DNA of 64,000 nt, taken from Lederbergia citrisecunda. Lineage in GTDB: Bacteria > Bacillota > Bacilli > Bacillales > Bacillaceae_C. The stretch covers positions 4,067,744 through 4,131,743 of the forward strand of contig NZ_JAGYPJ010000001.1 in NCBI RefSeq assembly GCF_018343695.1. The letters are read 5' to 3'. The notes beneath the pieces are model-generated. The model had not been told where the DNA came from and ran no database searches. It saw only the letters and a program-made list of their open reading frames with translations. A program made the translations under genes and the position numbers. Positions 50,054 to 58,276 of the stretch are shown piece after piece. Numbering within the stretch: the first letter of the stretch is position 1; each line of letters opens with the position of its first letter.

Positions 50054-50794
50054 TTAATCTTTCGAACCTACACCTGACATTGCTGCATAAACACGGCTTG
50101 CAAGTCTCGAGAATGGAAGAGATTGGATCCAAACTGTTCCTGGACCGCGAAGTGTCGCAAAAAATAGTCCTTCGCCACCAAATAGAGCAGTTTTTACACC
50201 GCGAACCATTTCAATATTGTAATCAACTTCTCCCGTCATCGCTACGAGACAGCCTGTATCCACTTTTAAAATCTCACCTGGACCTAAAACTTTTTTATGA
50301 ATCGTTCCTCCTGCATGAACGAACGTCATGCCATCGCCTTCAAGCTTCTGCATGATGAAACCTTCACCACCGAAAAAGCCTGCGCCGAGTTTGCGTTGAA
50401 AGGCGATTCCGACCGAAACCCCTTTTGCCGCAGCGAGAAAGGAATCCTTTTGACAAATGATTTTTCCGCCCAATCCACTTAAATCCATAGGGATGATTTT
50501 TCCAGGATATGGTGAAGCGAACGAAACGTGTTTTTTACCTATACTATCGTTTGTAAACATTGTCATGAAGAGACTTTCACCAGTTAAAAGTCTTCTTCCA
50601 GCCCCCATTAATTTTCCCATGAATCCATTTCCTTCATTGGATCCATCCCCGAAAACAGTCTCCATTCTTATGCCATCATCCATCATCATTAAACTACCAG
50701 CTTCTGCGACAACCGTTTCGCCAGGGTCAAGCTCAACCTCGACAAATTGCATATCGTCGCCAAAGATTTCGTAATCAATCTCGTGATTAGTCAT
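50054..50794 (-). CDS. AIM24-family protein
   Basis: 246 aa. Beta-rich AIM24 (TIGR00266) pattern: [87 protein letters not shown] and [22 protein letters not shown]. Soluble, tubby-like fold; role unknown in bacteria, often near envelope-stress genes. It diverges from the DUF2089/SHOCT operon, which also hints at envelope stress. Confidence 0.85.
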   Translation of the reverse strand: MTNHEIDYEIFGDDMQFVEVELDPGETVVAEAGSLMMMDDGIRMETVFGDGSNEGNGFMGKLMGAGRRLLTGESLFMTMFTNDSIGKKHVSFASPYPGKIIPMDLSGLGGKIICQKDSFLAAAKGVSVGIAFQRKLGAGFFGGEGFIMQKLEGDGMTFVHAGGTIHKKVLGPGEILKVDTGCLVAMTGEVDYNIEMVRGVKTALFGGEGLFFATLRGPGTVWIQSLPFSRLASRVYAAMSGVGSKD

Positions 50795-50926
50795 CTATTC
50801 CACCATCCTTTAAGTAAGAGTACGGATTGTTGCATAAAAAAGATTCAATAAATCAATTTATTTAATTAAAAACTGAAGAAAAATTAATTATTTTAATTAA
50901 AACATTAATATTTTTAATAAATATTA

Positions 50927-50966
50927 TTTACATTTTTAATTTCGTGTAATATGATGTTAATAACAT
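50927..50966 (+). promoter_or_regulatory. Promoter and operator-like palindrome of the DUF2089 operon
   Basis: TTTACA (50927-50932), 17-base spacer, TATGAT (50950-50955). A perfect palindrome ATGTTA-A-TAACAT (50954-50966) covers the expected start of transcription. The upstream 100 bases are extremely AT rich. Confidence 0.6.
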
Positions 50967-50983
50967 TAAGAGAGGAGAAGAAT

Positions 50984-51346
50984 ATGGCTTACCCAATTAT
51001 CACGAATTGCCCTGTTTGCAGCGAAGCGTTAAAGATTACAAAATTGCAATGTACGCATTGCCATACAACGATTGAAAATGAATTTGAGCTATCTAAGTTG
51101 GCAACTCTTAGTCAAGAACAGCTATTTTTTATAGAAATATTCCTCAAAACTCGCGGAAATATTAAAGAAGTTGAAAAAGAATTGGGAGTATCCTATCCGA
51201 CTGTACGCGGGAAGTTGAACGAAATCGTTTCTGCACTGGGGTACGCCGAAAAGAAAAGTGAAGTAGATGAAAAGAAAGTAATTACAATGCTTGAAAGAGG
51301 GGAAATCTCTCCTGATGAAGCATTAAAAATAATAAAGGGAAATTAA
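50984..51346 (+). CDS. DUF2089-family protein
   Basis: 120 aa from the ATG at 50984 behind AGAGAGGAG. Two CxxC pairs (CPVCSEALK, CTHCHTT; about residues 9-30) form a zinc ribbon, followed by a helix-turn-helix-like segment GNIKEVEKELGVSYPTVRGKLNEIV and a C-terminal MLERGEISPDEALKII motif (SHOCT-like). It may be the DNA-binding regulator of its own operon, where the palindrome at the promoter is a possible target. Confidence 0.78.
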   Translation: MAYPIITNCPVCSEALKITKLQCTHCHTTIENEFELSKLATLSQEQLFFIEIFLKTRGNIKEVEKELGVSYPTVRGKLNEIVSALGYAEKKSEVDEKKVITMLERGEISPDEALKIIKGN

Positions 51347-51361
51347 AGGAGGAACTGGATG

Positions 51362-51754
51362 ATGAAAGAAGAAATTACAAAAGTACTTACGATGGTTCAA
51401 GAAGGAAAGCTTGACTCAGATGAAGCAAGTGAATTAATCCAAGCGTTAAAGGAAAAAGATACTACTCCAGCTACAATTAAAGGATCGAACTACCTTGATA
51501 AAATGTTAAAAATTCGCGTTATGTCTGAGGAAGGCGATAAAGTAAACGTAAACTTGCCATTGCGTCTAATCAAAGTCGCTTTAAAAACGGGCCTTAGCAT
51601 TGCTTCTGCTATACCTGAATCCGCAAAGTACGTTAAAGATATCGACGTTATTGATGTAGACTTAATAGTAGAGGCCATTGAAAATGAATTGTCAGGTCAA
51701 ATTGTTGATGTAGAGAGTTCGAAGGGCGAAAAAGTCTCTGTAGTTATTGAGTGA
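51362..51754 (+). CDS. SHOCT-like domain protein (YvlB N-terminal type)
   Basis: 130 aa from the ATG at 51362 (AAAGGAGG nine bases upstream; ATG 51359 also possible). The N-terminus EITKVLTMVQEGKLDSDEASELIQAL is the SHOCT/LiaX-type helix pair. The rest (MLKIRVMSEEGDKVNVNLPLRLIKVALKTG, DIDVIDVDLIVEAIENE) is a common DUF in YvlB-like proteins. The same helix pair ends the DUF2089 protein before it, suggesting interaction. Role unknown; envelope stress inferred. Confidence 0.7.
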   Translation: MKEEITKVLTMVQEGKLDSDEASELIQALKEKDTTPATIKGSNYLDKMLKIRVMSEEGDKVNVNLPLRLIKVALKTGLSIASAIPESAKYVKDIDVIDVDLIVEAIENELSGQIVDVESSKGEKVSVVIE

Positions 51755-51759
51755 TTGCC

Positions 51760-52047
51760 ATGTTAAAAGTCAAAGTAAAACTTAAAGACAAGAAAGAATT
51801 CACAGTTCCTTTACCGTATGCGCTTTTACAAGCTGGCGGGTGGGTTGCATCTTCACCTATGCTTTGGAAATTTGTAAATAACACTATTATCCAGAAAAAC
51901 GTAGACCAAACAGCGCAATCCTTTATTCCAACCTCAATTGATCGAAAAGCGGTTAGGCATTTATTGAGAGAAATCAAACGATATCGCGGGTTAACAATCG
52001 TTGAAGTGAAAGAAAAGGATGGGACCGAAGTGGTTGTTAGGTTATAG
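51760..52047 (+). CDS. Small hypothetical protein of the DUF2089 operon
   Basis: 95 aa from the ATG at 51760, six bases after GAGTG formed by the end of the preceding gene. Composition is basic (KVKVKLKDKKEFTVPLPYALL, HLLREIKRYRGLTIVEVKEKDG). Two predicted beta strands at each end and helices in the middle. No known family. Tight spacing makes it part of the three-gene operon. Confidence 0.6.
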   Translation: MLKVKVKLKDKKEFTVPLPYALLQAGGWVASSPMLWKFVNNTIIQKNVDQTAQSFIPTSIDRKAVRHLLREIKRYRGLTIVEVKEKDGTEVVVRL

Positions 52048-52153
52048 GTGCAGGGGCATTCCGAGGTGCGGGATGCCTTTATTATTTTATAAAAAGAGGG
52101 GAAATAGAAGTATTGTAGAAGACGTATCATACTATCATTTTTGAGGTGATGAA

Positions 52154-53149
52154 TTGATTAAGAAAAAACGAATCATTCCAATTATTATTTTTATGCTTGA
52201 GGCATTGTTAAGGAGACTACCGCAAAATCATCCAAAAAGGAGTGACATCGTAGACGAATTATCCAGACGATGGGCTGGATATCGTGGAGAGCAGAGCCTA
52301 GATTACTATGTCGAGAGTCTTCTCGACGGTGGAAAATATGTTGTTTTTCATGATTTACGTCTTCCGCTTGCAGCTGAAAAATGTTTTCAAATAGACACCC
52401 TAATAATCAGTCTAAGCTTTTTCGTCATTCTAGAAGGAAAGAACATTCTAGGTGAACTGTTTTTCGATCCAAATCAGTTGGAAAGAATATTGGATGACAA
52501 GGTAGACATATTCCCCAATCCGATTCTTCAAGCAGAAAATCAACAGTATTTTTTATCCGCTTTGTTGGAGAAACATTCTATACCCCAAGTGCCGAATCCC
52601 TCCTTTGTAGTGATCACCAACCCAAATTCCATCATCAAACCGAATCCCCATTATCCCGCGGTTTCCCAAAAAGTCATACGCCCAGCTGCCATTAGAACTA
52701 ATTTAGAAATGGTCAGCCATAAATTCCGTAATCCGATTTTAGATAAAAAAGACATACAGAAAATAACTCGTCTGTTGTTAAAACTGCACACACCCGATAG
52801 GCCTAATGTAATGGAGAGATTTCAAATACGTGAGAACGAACTTTTACGGGGGATGTATTGTCATGCATGTAGTCGTTTATCCGTTGAAAGAAAAGGGCAT
52901 TCCTGGGTTTGCAATATTTGTAGTGGTGAAGAAAAACATGGACTTATTAATGCATTGATCGACTATATTCTTCTTGTGGATTCTAAAACTACAAATGGTA
53001 AGTTTAGGGATTTTGTTGGGATACCTTCTGTGCATGTGGCCTCCAAAATACTAAAATCGCTAAATTTAACGTATAAAGGTGACCGACGACATAGAGTATA
53101 TGAATTGAATCTAAATGACCTTCGGAAGCTGCGGGATCTTGATGAATAG
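52154..53149 (+). CDS. NERD (nuclease-related) domain protein
   Basis: 331 aa from a TTG at 52154 behind GAGGTGATG. NERD domain at about residues 40-150: YRGEQSLDYYVESLLDGGKYVVFHDLRLP, FQIDTLIISLSFFVILEGKNILG (the D and ExK residues of the predicted nuclease core). The C-terminal part carries two CxxC pairs (CHACSRL, CNICSG; about 236-257), a zinc ribbon, and a helix-turn-helix-like tail. B. subtilis has similar NERD proteins of unknown role. A 41-bp repeat array begins 75 bases after its stop. Confidence 0.8.
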   Translation: MIKKKRIIPIIIFMLEALLRRLPQNHPKRSDIVDELSRRWAGYRGEQSLDYYVESLLDGGKYVVFHDLRLPLAAEKCFQIDTLIISLSFFVILEGKNILGELFFDPNQLERILDDKVDIFPNPILQAENQQYFLSALLEKHSIPQVPNPSFVVITNPNSIIKPNPHYPAVSQKVIRPAAIRTNLEMVSHKFRNPILDKKDIQKITRLLLKLHTPDRPNVMERFQIRENELLRGMYCHACSRLSVERKGHSWVCNICSGEEKHGLINALIDYILLVDSKTTNGKFRDFVGIPSVHVASKILKSLNLTYKGDRRHRVYELNLNDLRKLRDLDE

Positions 53150-53223
53150 GGATGATCCAGTGTAATGAAGGTAAACTTTAAAACTATAGAATCGCAAAGA
53201 ATAGAGCGGCCTAAACATATAAG

Positions 53224-53776
53224 AAAAGCGAAACATCTAATAGAGTTCTCCAAACGTCTAATAGAAAAGCGAAACATCAAATAGAGTTCTCCAAACGTCT
53301 AATAGAATGGCGAAACATCAAATAGAGTTCTCCAAACGTCTAATAGAATGGCGAAACATCAAATAGAGTTCTCCAAACGTCTAATAGAATGGCGAAACAT
53401 CAAATAGCGTTCTCAAAACGTCTAATAGAATGGCAAAACATCAAATAGAGTACTCAAAACGTCTAATAGAATGGTGAAACATCTAATAGAGTACTCAAAA
53501 CGTCTAATAGAATGGCAAAACATCTAATAGAGTACACAAAACGTCTAATAGAATTGCAAAACATCTAATAGAGTACTCCAAACGTCTAATAGAAAAGGGA
53601 AACATCTAATAGAGTACTCCAAACGTCTAATAGAAAAGCGAACCATCTAATAGAGTACTCCAAACGTCTAATAGAAAAGCGAAACATCTAATAGAGTACT
53701 CAAAACGTCTAATAGAAAAGCGAAACATCTAATAGAGTACTCCAAACGTCTAATATAATTGCAAAAAATCTAATAG
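53224..53776. repeat. 41-bp tandem repeat array (13 full units and a partial one)
   Basis: Units start at 53224, 53265, 53306 and then every 41 bases up to 53716; a partial unit ends at 53776. Each unit holds two related halves of 20 and 21 bases ending in CTAATAG (AAACATCTAATAG and AAACGTCTAATAG). Units differ by a few substitutions (AAAAGCG, AATGGCG, AATTGCA; GAGTTCTCC or GAGTACTCC) but keep length exactly. No unique spacers, so it is not CRISPR. Confidence 0.95.
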
Positions 53777-53815
53777 CATCGCGATTCTCGGTATTTATAA
53801 AAAAGCATTGAAAAA

Positions 53816-53843
53816 ACCGCCTCTCACCAAATGGAAAGGCGGT
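53816..53843 (-). terminator. Terminator of the amino-acid ABC operon
   Basis: Arms ACCGCCT (53816-53822) and AGGCGGT (53837-53843); on the minus strand followed by TTTTTT. 24 bases after the ATPase stop. Confidence 0.8.
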
Positions 53844-53867
53844 ATTCTCTCATATTTTTAATATACA

Positions 53868-54599
53868 CTACAAAATCTTACTCAAAAACTCTTGGGTCCG
53901 CGGATTTTCGGGTCGATCAAAAATTTGTTCGGGGCATCCTTCTTCCATTACTATTCCTTCGTCCATAAAGATTACTCGGTCGCCGACTTCGCGGGCGAAT
54001 CCCATCTCGTGAGTCACGACGACCATCGTCATTCCTTCTCCCGCTAATTCTTTCATGACTTGGAGGACATCGCCGACGAGTTCTGGATCGAGGGCTGATG
54101 TCGGTTCGTCGAATAACATCACTTTCGGGTTCATGGCCAGTGATCGGGCTATGGCTACTCGTTGTTTTTGGCCGCCCGACAAACTCAGTGGAAAATCATC
54201 CGCTTTATCTGACAACCCGACTTTTTCCAGTAAGGGCAAGGCTTCTCGTTTCGCTTCTTCCCTAGACACGCCCTTTACTTTAATAGGTCCCAATGTGATA
54301 TTTTCTAACACGGTCATATGTGGAAATAGATTAAAGTGCTGGAACACCATGCCGACTTGAGAACGCAAACGGTTAATGTCCACTTTATCGCAGGTAAGAT
54401 TTTCTTCGTCGATGATGACATCTCCTGAGGTTATATCCTCGAGCAAATTCAAACAACGGAGAAAGGTGCTTTTCCCAGACCCGGATGGACCGATGACGCA
54501 AACTACTTCATTTTCTTCAATTTCGGCATTGATTCCTTTCAATACTTCTAGGTCACCAAAGTATTTATGCAAATTTTTCACAGTGATCATACTAGACAA
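53868..54599 (-). CDS. Polar amino-acid ABC transporter ATPase (GlnQ type)
   Basis: 243 aa. Walker [13 protein letters not shown] (about residues 35-46), Q loop [14 protein letters not shown], signature [13 protein letters not shown] and Walker [18 protein letters not shown]. Classic GlnQ/HisP family. A TTG start at 54599 has AGGAAG four bases upstream; the ATG at 54590 (Met4) has none at a proper distance. It overlaps the permease end by eight bases. Last gene of the operon. Confidence 0.88.
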   Translation of the reverse strand: MSSMITVKNLHKYFGDLEVLKGINAEIEENEVVCVIGPSGSGKSTFLRCLNLLEDITSGDVIIDEENLTCDKVDINRLRSQVGMVFQHFNLFPHMTVLENITLGPIKVKGVSREEAKREALPLLEKVGLSDKADDFPLSLSGGQKQRVAIARSLAMNPKVMLFDEPTSALDPELVGDVLQVMKELAGEGMTMVVVTHEMGFAREVGDRVIFMDEGIVMEEGCPEQIFDRPENPRTQEFLSKIL

Positions 54600-55254
54600 C
54601 CATCTTCCTTTCTAGTCTTCTTAAAAAATATGAGGTTGGTATCGTTATAATTAAATAAAGGACACAAACCATCGTTAATGTTTGGAAAGGTGTATAGGTA
54701 ACGTTGTAATATTGCTTACCCATGTATAAAAGCTCTCCTACTGCAATGACGGAAAAGAGGGATGTATCTTTTAAACTAATAATAAATTGGTTTCCTAATG
54801 GGGGGATCATGCGTTTAAAAGCTTGAGGCCATATGATATAGCGCATCGTTTGCTTTTTTGATAGTCCAATCGATCTTCCAGCTTCATGCTGACCTTTATC
54901 AATTGAATCGACAGCTCCTCGAACAATTTCAGCTATATACGCCCCCGCATTAATAGAAATTGCAATGATAGAGGCGGTCACTTTATCAATATTCACCCCG
55001 ATAACTTGTTCAGTTAATCCTAAGTAAATGAACAAAACCTGTACAAGGATAGGAGTCCCGCGGATCACTTCGACATAAACGGTACAAATCATACGGATAA
55101 ATTTCTTATTTGAAAGTCTTCCGAGTCCAACGAGTGCCCCAATGATAAATCCCAAAATGAGGCCAATCACCGTAATCAGTATCGTCCACACCAATCCTTT
55201 TAAGAGGAAGGGTAGACTTTGCATATAATGACTTTCGATAAAAGTATTTATCAT
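54592..55254 (-). CDS. Polar amino-acid ABC transporter permease (GlnP/HisM type)
   Basis: 220 aa. Four to five membrane helices; the conserved permease segment is [45 protein letters not shown] (about residues 111-155). [17 protein letters not shown] is also typical. It works with the binding lipoprotein upstream and the ATPase downstream. Confidence 0.88.
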   Translation of the reverse strand: MINTFIESHYMQSLPFLLKGLVWTILITVIGLILGFIIGALVGLGRLSNKKFIRMICTVYVEVIRGTPILVQVLFIYLGLTEQVIGVNIDKVTASIIAISINAGAYIAEIVRGAVDSIDKGQHEAGRSIGLSKKQTMRYIIWPQAFKRMIPPLGNQFIISLKDTSLFSVIAVGELLYMGKQYYNVTYTPFQTLTMVCVLYLIITIPTSYFLRRLERKMVV

Positions 55255-55294
55255 TCAATAAATCTCTCCCTTTGCTAAATGAATTGTTTTCCTC

Positions 55295-56086
55295 TTAATG
55301 TTCTTTTCCGAGCCATTTGTCGGCAGGTGGTTCTCCAAAGTATTTTTCAAAAAGCTCTGCATATGTGCCGTCATCAATCATACTTTGTAAGGCTTTGTTC
55401 GCATCATCAACGATCTCGGACCCTTTTGAAAAAGCTATACCGTACGATTCACCTTGTAGTACTTCTCCGACTGTTTTTAATTTGTTTTCTCCCTCTGTAG
55501 CAATATAATTCTTCACGTTTGGCAAGTCATAGAGAGCGCCGTCAAGCCGGCCTTCCTTTACATCCAGATAAGCTGTTACAATTTCGGGAAACGCTTCTAC
55601 TTTCGCTGAAGTAAATTCTTTTAAATACGTTTGACTTGTAGAGCCTTGACGGGAGCCGATTTTCTTCCTACTTACATCATCAATAGATTGTATATTACTA
55701 TTTTCCGGAACCATTAAGATTAACCCAGAGTCATAATACGGAATTGAAAAATCTATTGATTCTTTCCGTTTTTCGGTTATGGACATACCTGCAACTCCAA
55801 TTGGGTAACGACCAGATTGCATTCCAGCGAGCAAGCCATCAAAATCCATTGTCTCAAACTCAACTTCAAATTCTGCTCTTTTCGCAATTTCTTTAATTAT
55901 ATCGATATCAAATCCTTCTAATTCTCCAGTTATCGGATTTAGATATTCAAAGGGTTTGAAGTTCGAATCCGTTGCGACTGTATACTTCTTTACATCACCG
56001 CTTGACTTAGAACTGCTCCCACATGCGGTTAGCGGGACTAAAAGCATCATAAACACTAAAAACATAACGATCGTTTTCTTAAAAAT
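55295..56086 (-). CDS. Amino-acid-binding lipoprotein with an apparent ATT start
   Basis: 263 aa if begun at the ATT at 56086-56084. SBP family 3 (YTVATDSNFKPFEYLNPITGELEGFDIDIIKEIAKR, GRYPIGVAGMSITEKRKESIDFSIPYY). The first ATG (56065) would give MFLVFMMLLVPLTAC, with no positive N-terminus and 29 bases from the AGGAGG site. Counting from the ATT, eight bases after AGGAGG, gives FKKTIVMFLVFMMLLVPLTAC, a normal lipoprotein signal with lipobox LTAC. Alternatives: a TTG/ATG start lost by mutation or a base-call error. Substrate: a polar amino acid. Confidence 0.82.
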   Translation of the reverse strand: MFKKTIVMFLVFMMLLVPLTACGSSSKSSGDVKKYTVATDSNFKPFEYLNPITGELEGFDIDIIKEIAKRAEFEVEFETMDFDGLLAGMQSGRYPIGVAGMSITEKRKESIDFSIPYYDSGLILMVPENSNIQSIDDVSRKKIGSRQGSTSQTYLKEFTSAKVEAFPEIVTAYLDVKEGRLDGALYDLPNVKNYIATEGENKLKTVGEVLQGESYGIAFSKGSEIVDDANKALQSMIDDGTYAELFEKYFGEPPADKWLGKEH

Positions 56087-56194
56087 AATAGATTCCTCCT
56101 ATGTTTTTCTATTTTTAGACATTCTACTTTACCCTTTATTCGACAAGGTAATCGCGGAAATAGATCATTTGATACGCATTTCATCTGTTATCAC

Positions 56195-56228
56195 AAAAAA
56201 AGAGCCCTTCCTTAATAGGAAAGTCTCT
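56195..56228 (-). terminator. Terminator of the cluster 2 gntR gene
   Basis: On the minus strand AGAGACTTTCCT pairs with AGGAAGGGCTCT (imperfect) and is followed by seven T. It lies about 55 bases after the gntR stop. Confidence 0.7.
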
Positions 56229-56233
56229 ATAAA

Positions 56234-56247
56234 TGATAACGTTTTCA
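56234..56247. promoter_or_regulatory. Perfect cre consensus
   Basis: TGATAACGTTTTCA fits all fixed positions of TGWNANCGNTNWCA. It lies between the gntR stop and its terminator, about 150 bases upstream of the amino-acid ABC operon. Placement is unusual, so CcpA action on either gene is uncertain. Confidence 0.5.
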
Positions 56248-56281
56248 GCTTACTTTTGCGTTAATATTTATTACAATATAA

Positions 56282-57028
56282 CTATATATCCAGAGCTGTA
56301 TAAAAACGTTCGATTGTAAACTTAGAACGATCGCCCCTAAATACAGAATCTGAAAACTCAATAGGTTTCAAATCTTCATTATAGGTAACGGTTTCTAATG
56401 AAAAAACGGGTGATCCTTCAGAAATGCCTAGATACTCACTTACCGTCTCATTTGCAAGGATTGGTTCAATGGTTTCGATCGTTTTATGAACTTCAACGTT
56501 ATATTTTTCTTGTAAAAGTTGAAACAATGAACTTTTGCATCCTTCTTCATCATTTACTAATCCCGGAGCAAATTTCCATGGAATATATGAAATGGAATAA
56601 AAAAGCGGCTCATCATTAGCGTAGCGGATGCGAGTTAATCGCGTAACAGGATCATCTTCATTTATTTGTAAATGTATGGCAAGTGTTTGATCAGCGGGAA
56701 TAACTCTAAGATCAAGAATGTCTGTTTTTGGTTTATAGCCTTGTTCAATTAATTGACTAGCAAATCCTTTTTCAGTAGTGGATAAAGATGTTTGAATTTT
56801 TGGTTTGGATACAAATGTCCCTTTACCTTGAATTCTGTGAATTCTTCCTTCAAGGGCTAGTTGCTGCAGAGCGATTCTTACGGTTGTACGACTAACGCTA
56901 TATTCCTCACATAATTCCATTTCAGTCGGAAGCTTATCGCCAACTTTGAATTTGCCTGCTTTGATTTGATCAAGAATTTTATTTTTAACGATGTTATATA
57001 GTGCTGGCTGCTCTTTAACAGAATCCAT
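56282..57028 (-). CDS. GntR-family regulator with UTRA domain, cluster 2
   Basis: 248 aa from the ATG at 57028, five bases after GGGAGGAG; the ORF start at 57124 lies in the promoter region. Winged helix (PALYNIVKNKILDQIKAGKFKVGDKLPTEMELCEEYSVSRTTVRIALQQL), then UTRA domain (VTRLTRIRYANDEPLFYSISYIP, SPVFSLETVTYNEDLKPIEFSDSVFRGDRSKF). Divergent from the kinase/GH4 operon and separated by a region holding a TTGTTATAACAA palindrome, so it is the likely repressor of that operon, released by a sugar phosphate. Confidence 0.88.
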   Translation of the reverse strand: MDSVKEQPALYNIVKNKILDQIKAGKFKVGDKLPTEMELCEEYSVSRTTVRIALQQLALEGRIHRIQGKGTFVSKPKIQTSLSTTEKGFASQLIEQGYKPKTDILDLRVIPADQTLAIHLQINEDDPVTRLTRIRYANDEPLFYSISYIPWKFAPGLVNDEEGCKSSLFQLLQEKYNVEVHKTIETIEPILANETVSEYLGISEGSPVFSLETVTYNEDLKPIEFSDSVFRGDRSKFTIERFYTALDI

Positions 57029-57145
57029 GAATACTCCTCCCATCTTCTTTCTATTATGGTCATAACAAATAAAATGTTTCGTTATAATCGGATTAAAATC
57101 TATTATAATCGTATATTTTTGCAAAAGATATAGGAATTTTTATTA

Positions 57146-57174
57146 TTGACTATTTGTTATAACAAGTGTAAATT
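57146..57174 (+). promoter_or_regulatory. Promoter with built-in GntR operator for cluster 2
   Basis: TTGACT (57146-57151), 17-base spacer, TAAATT (57169-57174). The perfect palindrome TTGTTATAACAA (57154-57165) lies inside the spacer, an ideal place for a repressor. Related half-sites (ATAACAAAT, GTTATAATCG) occur at 57060-57115 near the gntR start. Confidence 0.65.
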
Positions 57175-57244
57175 AATGATAGTAACAATTTTTTGTGTAT
57201 AAAATATCATCTGTCGTTAATGCATACGTGTTTTTTCGCATTAA

Positions 57245-57258
57245 AGAAAACGCTATCA
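57245..57258 (+). promoter_or_regulatory. cre site upstream of the kinase/GH4 operon
   Basis: AGAAAACGCTATCA fits TGWNANCGNTNWCA except the first base. It lies about 65 bases downstream of the expected transcription start, where CcpA would block elongation. Confidence 0.55.
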
Positions 57259-57289
57259 AAACAAACGAATTCGGTTGAGGGGGATGAGA

Positions 57290-58276
57290 ATGCCAATCAT
57301 TATGGGTGTGGACGGTGGAGGTAGTAAGACATTTACCGTCATTTCCGATGAACATGGAAATTTGCTTGGAAAAGGGGTATCTGGTGGAGGCGGTGGAAAT
57401 TATCAAACTGTAGGGATTGATAAGGCAGTTGAAAATATCACAGCATCTATTGAAGCCGCATTGAAGTCTGCCGGACTTGATTACAAGGATATTGATTTTG
57501 TTCAATATGGCCTTGCAGGTGCTGATAGGCCAAAAGATATCGCCATTATTGAGTCTGGTTTAAAAAGAATTCCGTTTGAAAATTGGGGTCTCGTTTGTGA
57601 CACGATGGAAGGTTTACGGATCGGTTCTAAAAACTTTACTGGTGTCGTATTAGTATGTGGAACAGGGACAAACGCAGCAGGTAGAAACAAAGAAGCGAAA
57701 CAAGTCCAAATAGGTGGATTTGGTTACTTTTTTGGTGATTATGCTGGCGGATCGGCAATGGCTCAAGAGACGTTTCGGGCAGCTATGCGTTCTTGGGAAC
57801 AACGGGAACAGCCATCAGTATTAACGGAAAAAGTATCAAAATACTTCGGATTCAACAATATGGAAGAGGTATATAACCATTTCCTCGATAATGACATTTA
57901 CCATGTCCCAAATGATCTTGCCCTTATTCTCCACGAAGCAGCTGACGAGGGTGATCCATTAGCAATCAATCTCATGGAAATGATGGGCAAGGAATTAGGT
58001 TTGGCAGCTAGTGCCGTTATAAAAAATCTCGGGGAACTTGATCAACCGATTCCGATTGTGTTAACAGGAAGTATTGTTCAAAAGGGGCAGAATAAATATT
58101 TGCTTGAAGCTCTGCGTAAAACAATAGAAGCGGATCATCAAAAGCAAACTGAGTTAGTTATACCGAAGATGGAACCGGTTTATGGATCTGTTTTATTAGG
58201 GATTGATCATTTAGGTATCAACGCTACAGATGATATATATGAAAAATTTAATTCGTATGGAGGCTATGAAGAATGA
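57290..58276 (+). CDS. BadF/BcrA-type sugar kinase (GlcNAc/MurNAc kinase-like)
   Basis: 328 aa from the ATG at 57290, seven bases after AGGGGG; earlier in-frame starts overlap that site. ASKHA fold: phosphate 1 MGVDGGGSKT (residues 5-14), AGADRPKD, phosphate 2 VLVCGTGTNAAGRNK (about 123-137), GGFGYFFGDYAGGSAMA (about 142-158) and adenosine motif PIVLTGSIVQKG. This subgroup phosphorylates amino sugars or sugars at O6. Its stop overlaps the start of a GH4 6-phospho-glycosidase, which suggests it phosphorylates the imported disaccharide or the released sugar. Confidence 0.82.
   Translation: MPIIMGVDGGGSKTFTVISDEHGNLLGKGVSGGGGGNYQTVGIDKAVENITASIEAALKSAGLDYKDIDFVQYGLAGADRPKDIAIIESGLKRIPFENWGLVCDTMEGLRIGSKNFTGVVLVCGTGTNAAGRNKEAKQVQIGGFGYFFGDYAGGSAMAQETFRAAMRSWEQREQPSVLTEKVSKYFGFNNMEEVYNHFLDNDIYHVPNDLALILHEAADEGDPLAINLMEMMGKELGLAASAVIKNLGELDQPIPIVLTGSIVQKGQNKYLLEALRKTIEADHQKQTELVIPKMEPVYGSVLLGIDHLGINATDDIYEKFNSYGGYEE

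Noticed and set aside
53224-53776. Possible CRISPR array
   Set aside because: Repeats are contiguous with a strict 41-bp period and the whole unit is conserved; there are no unique spacers and no cas genes.
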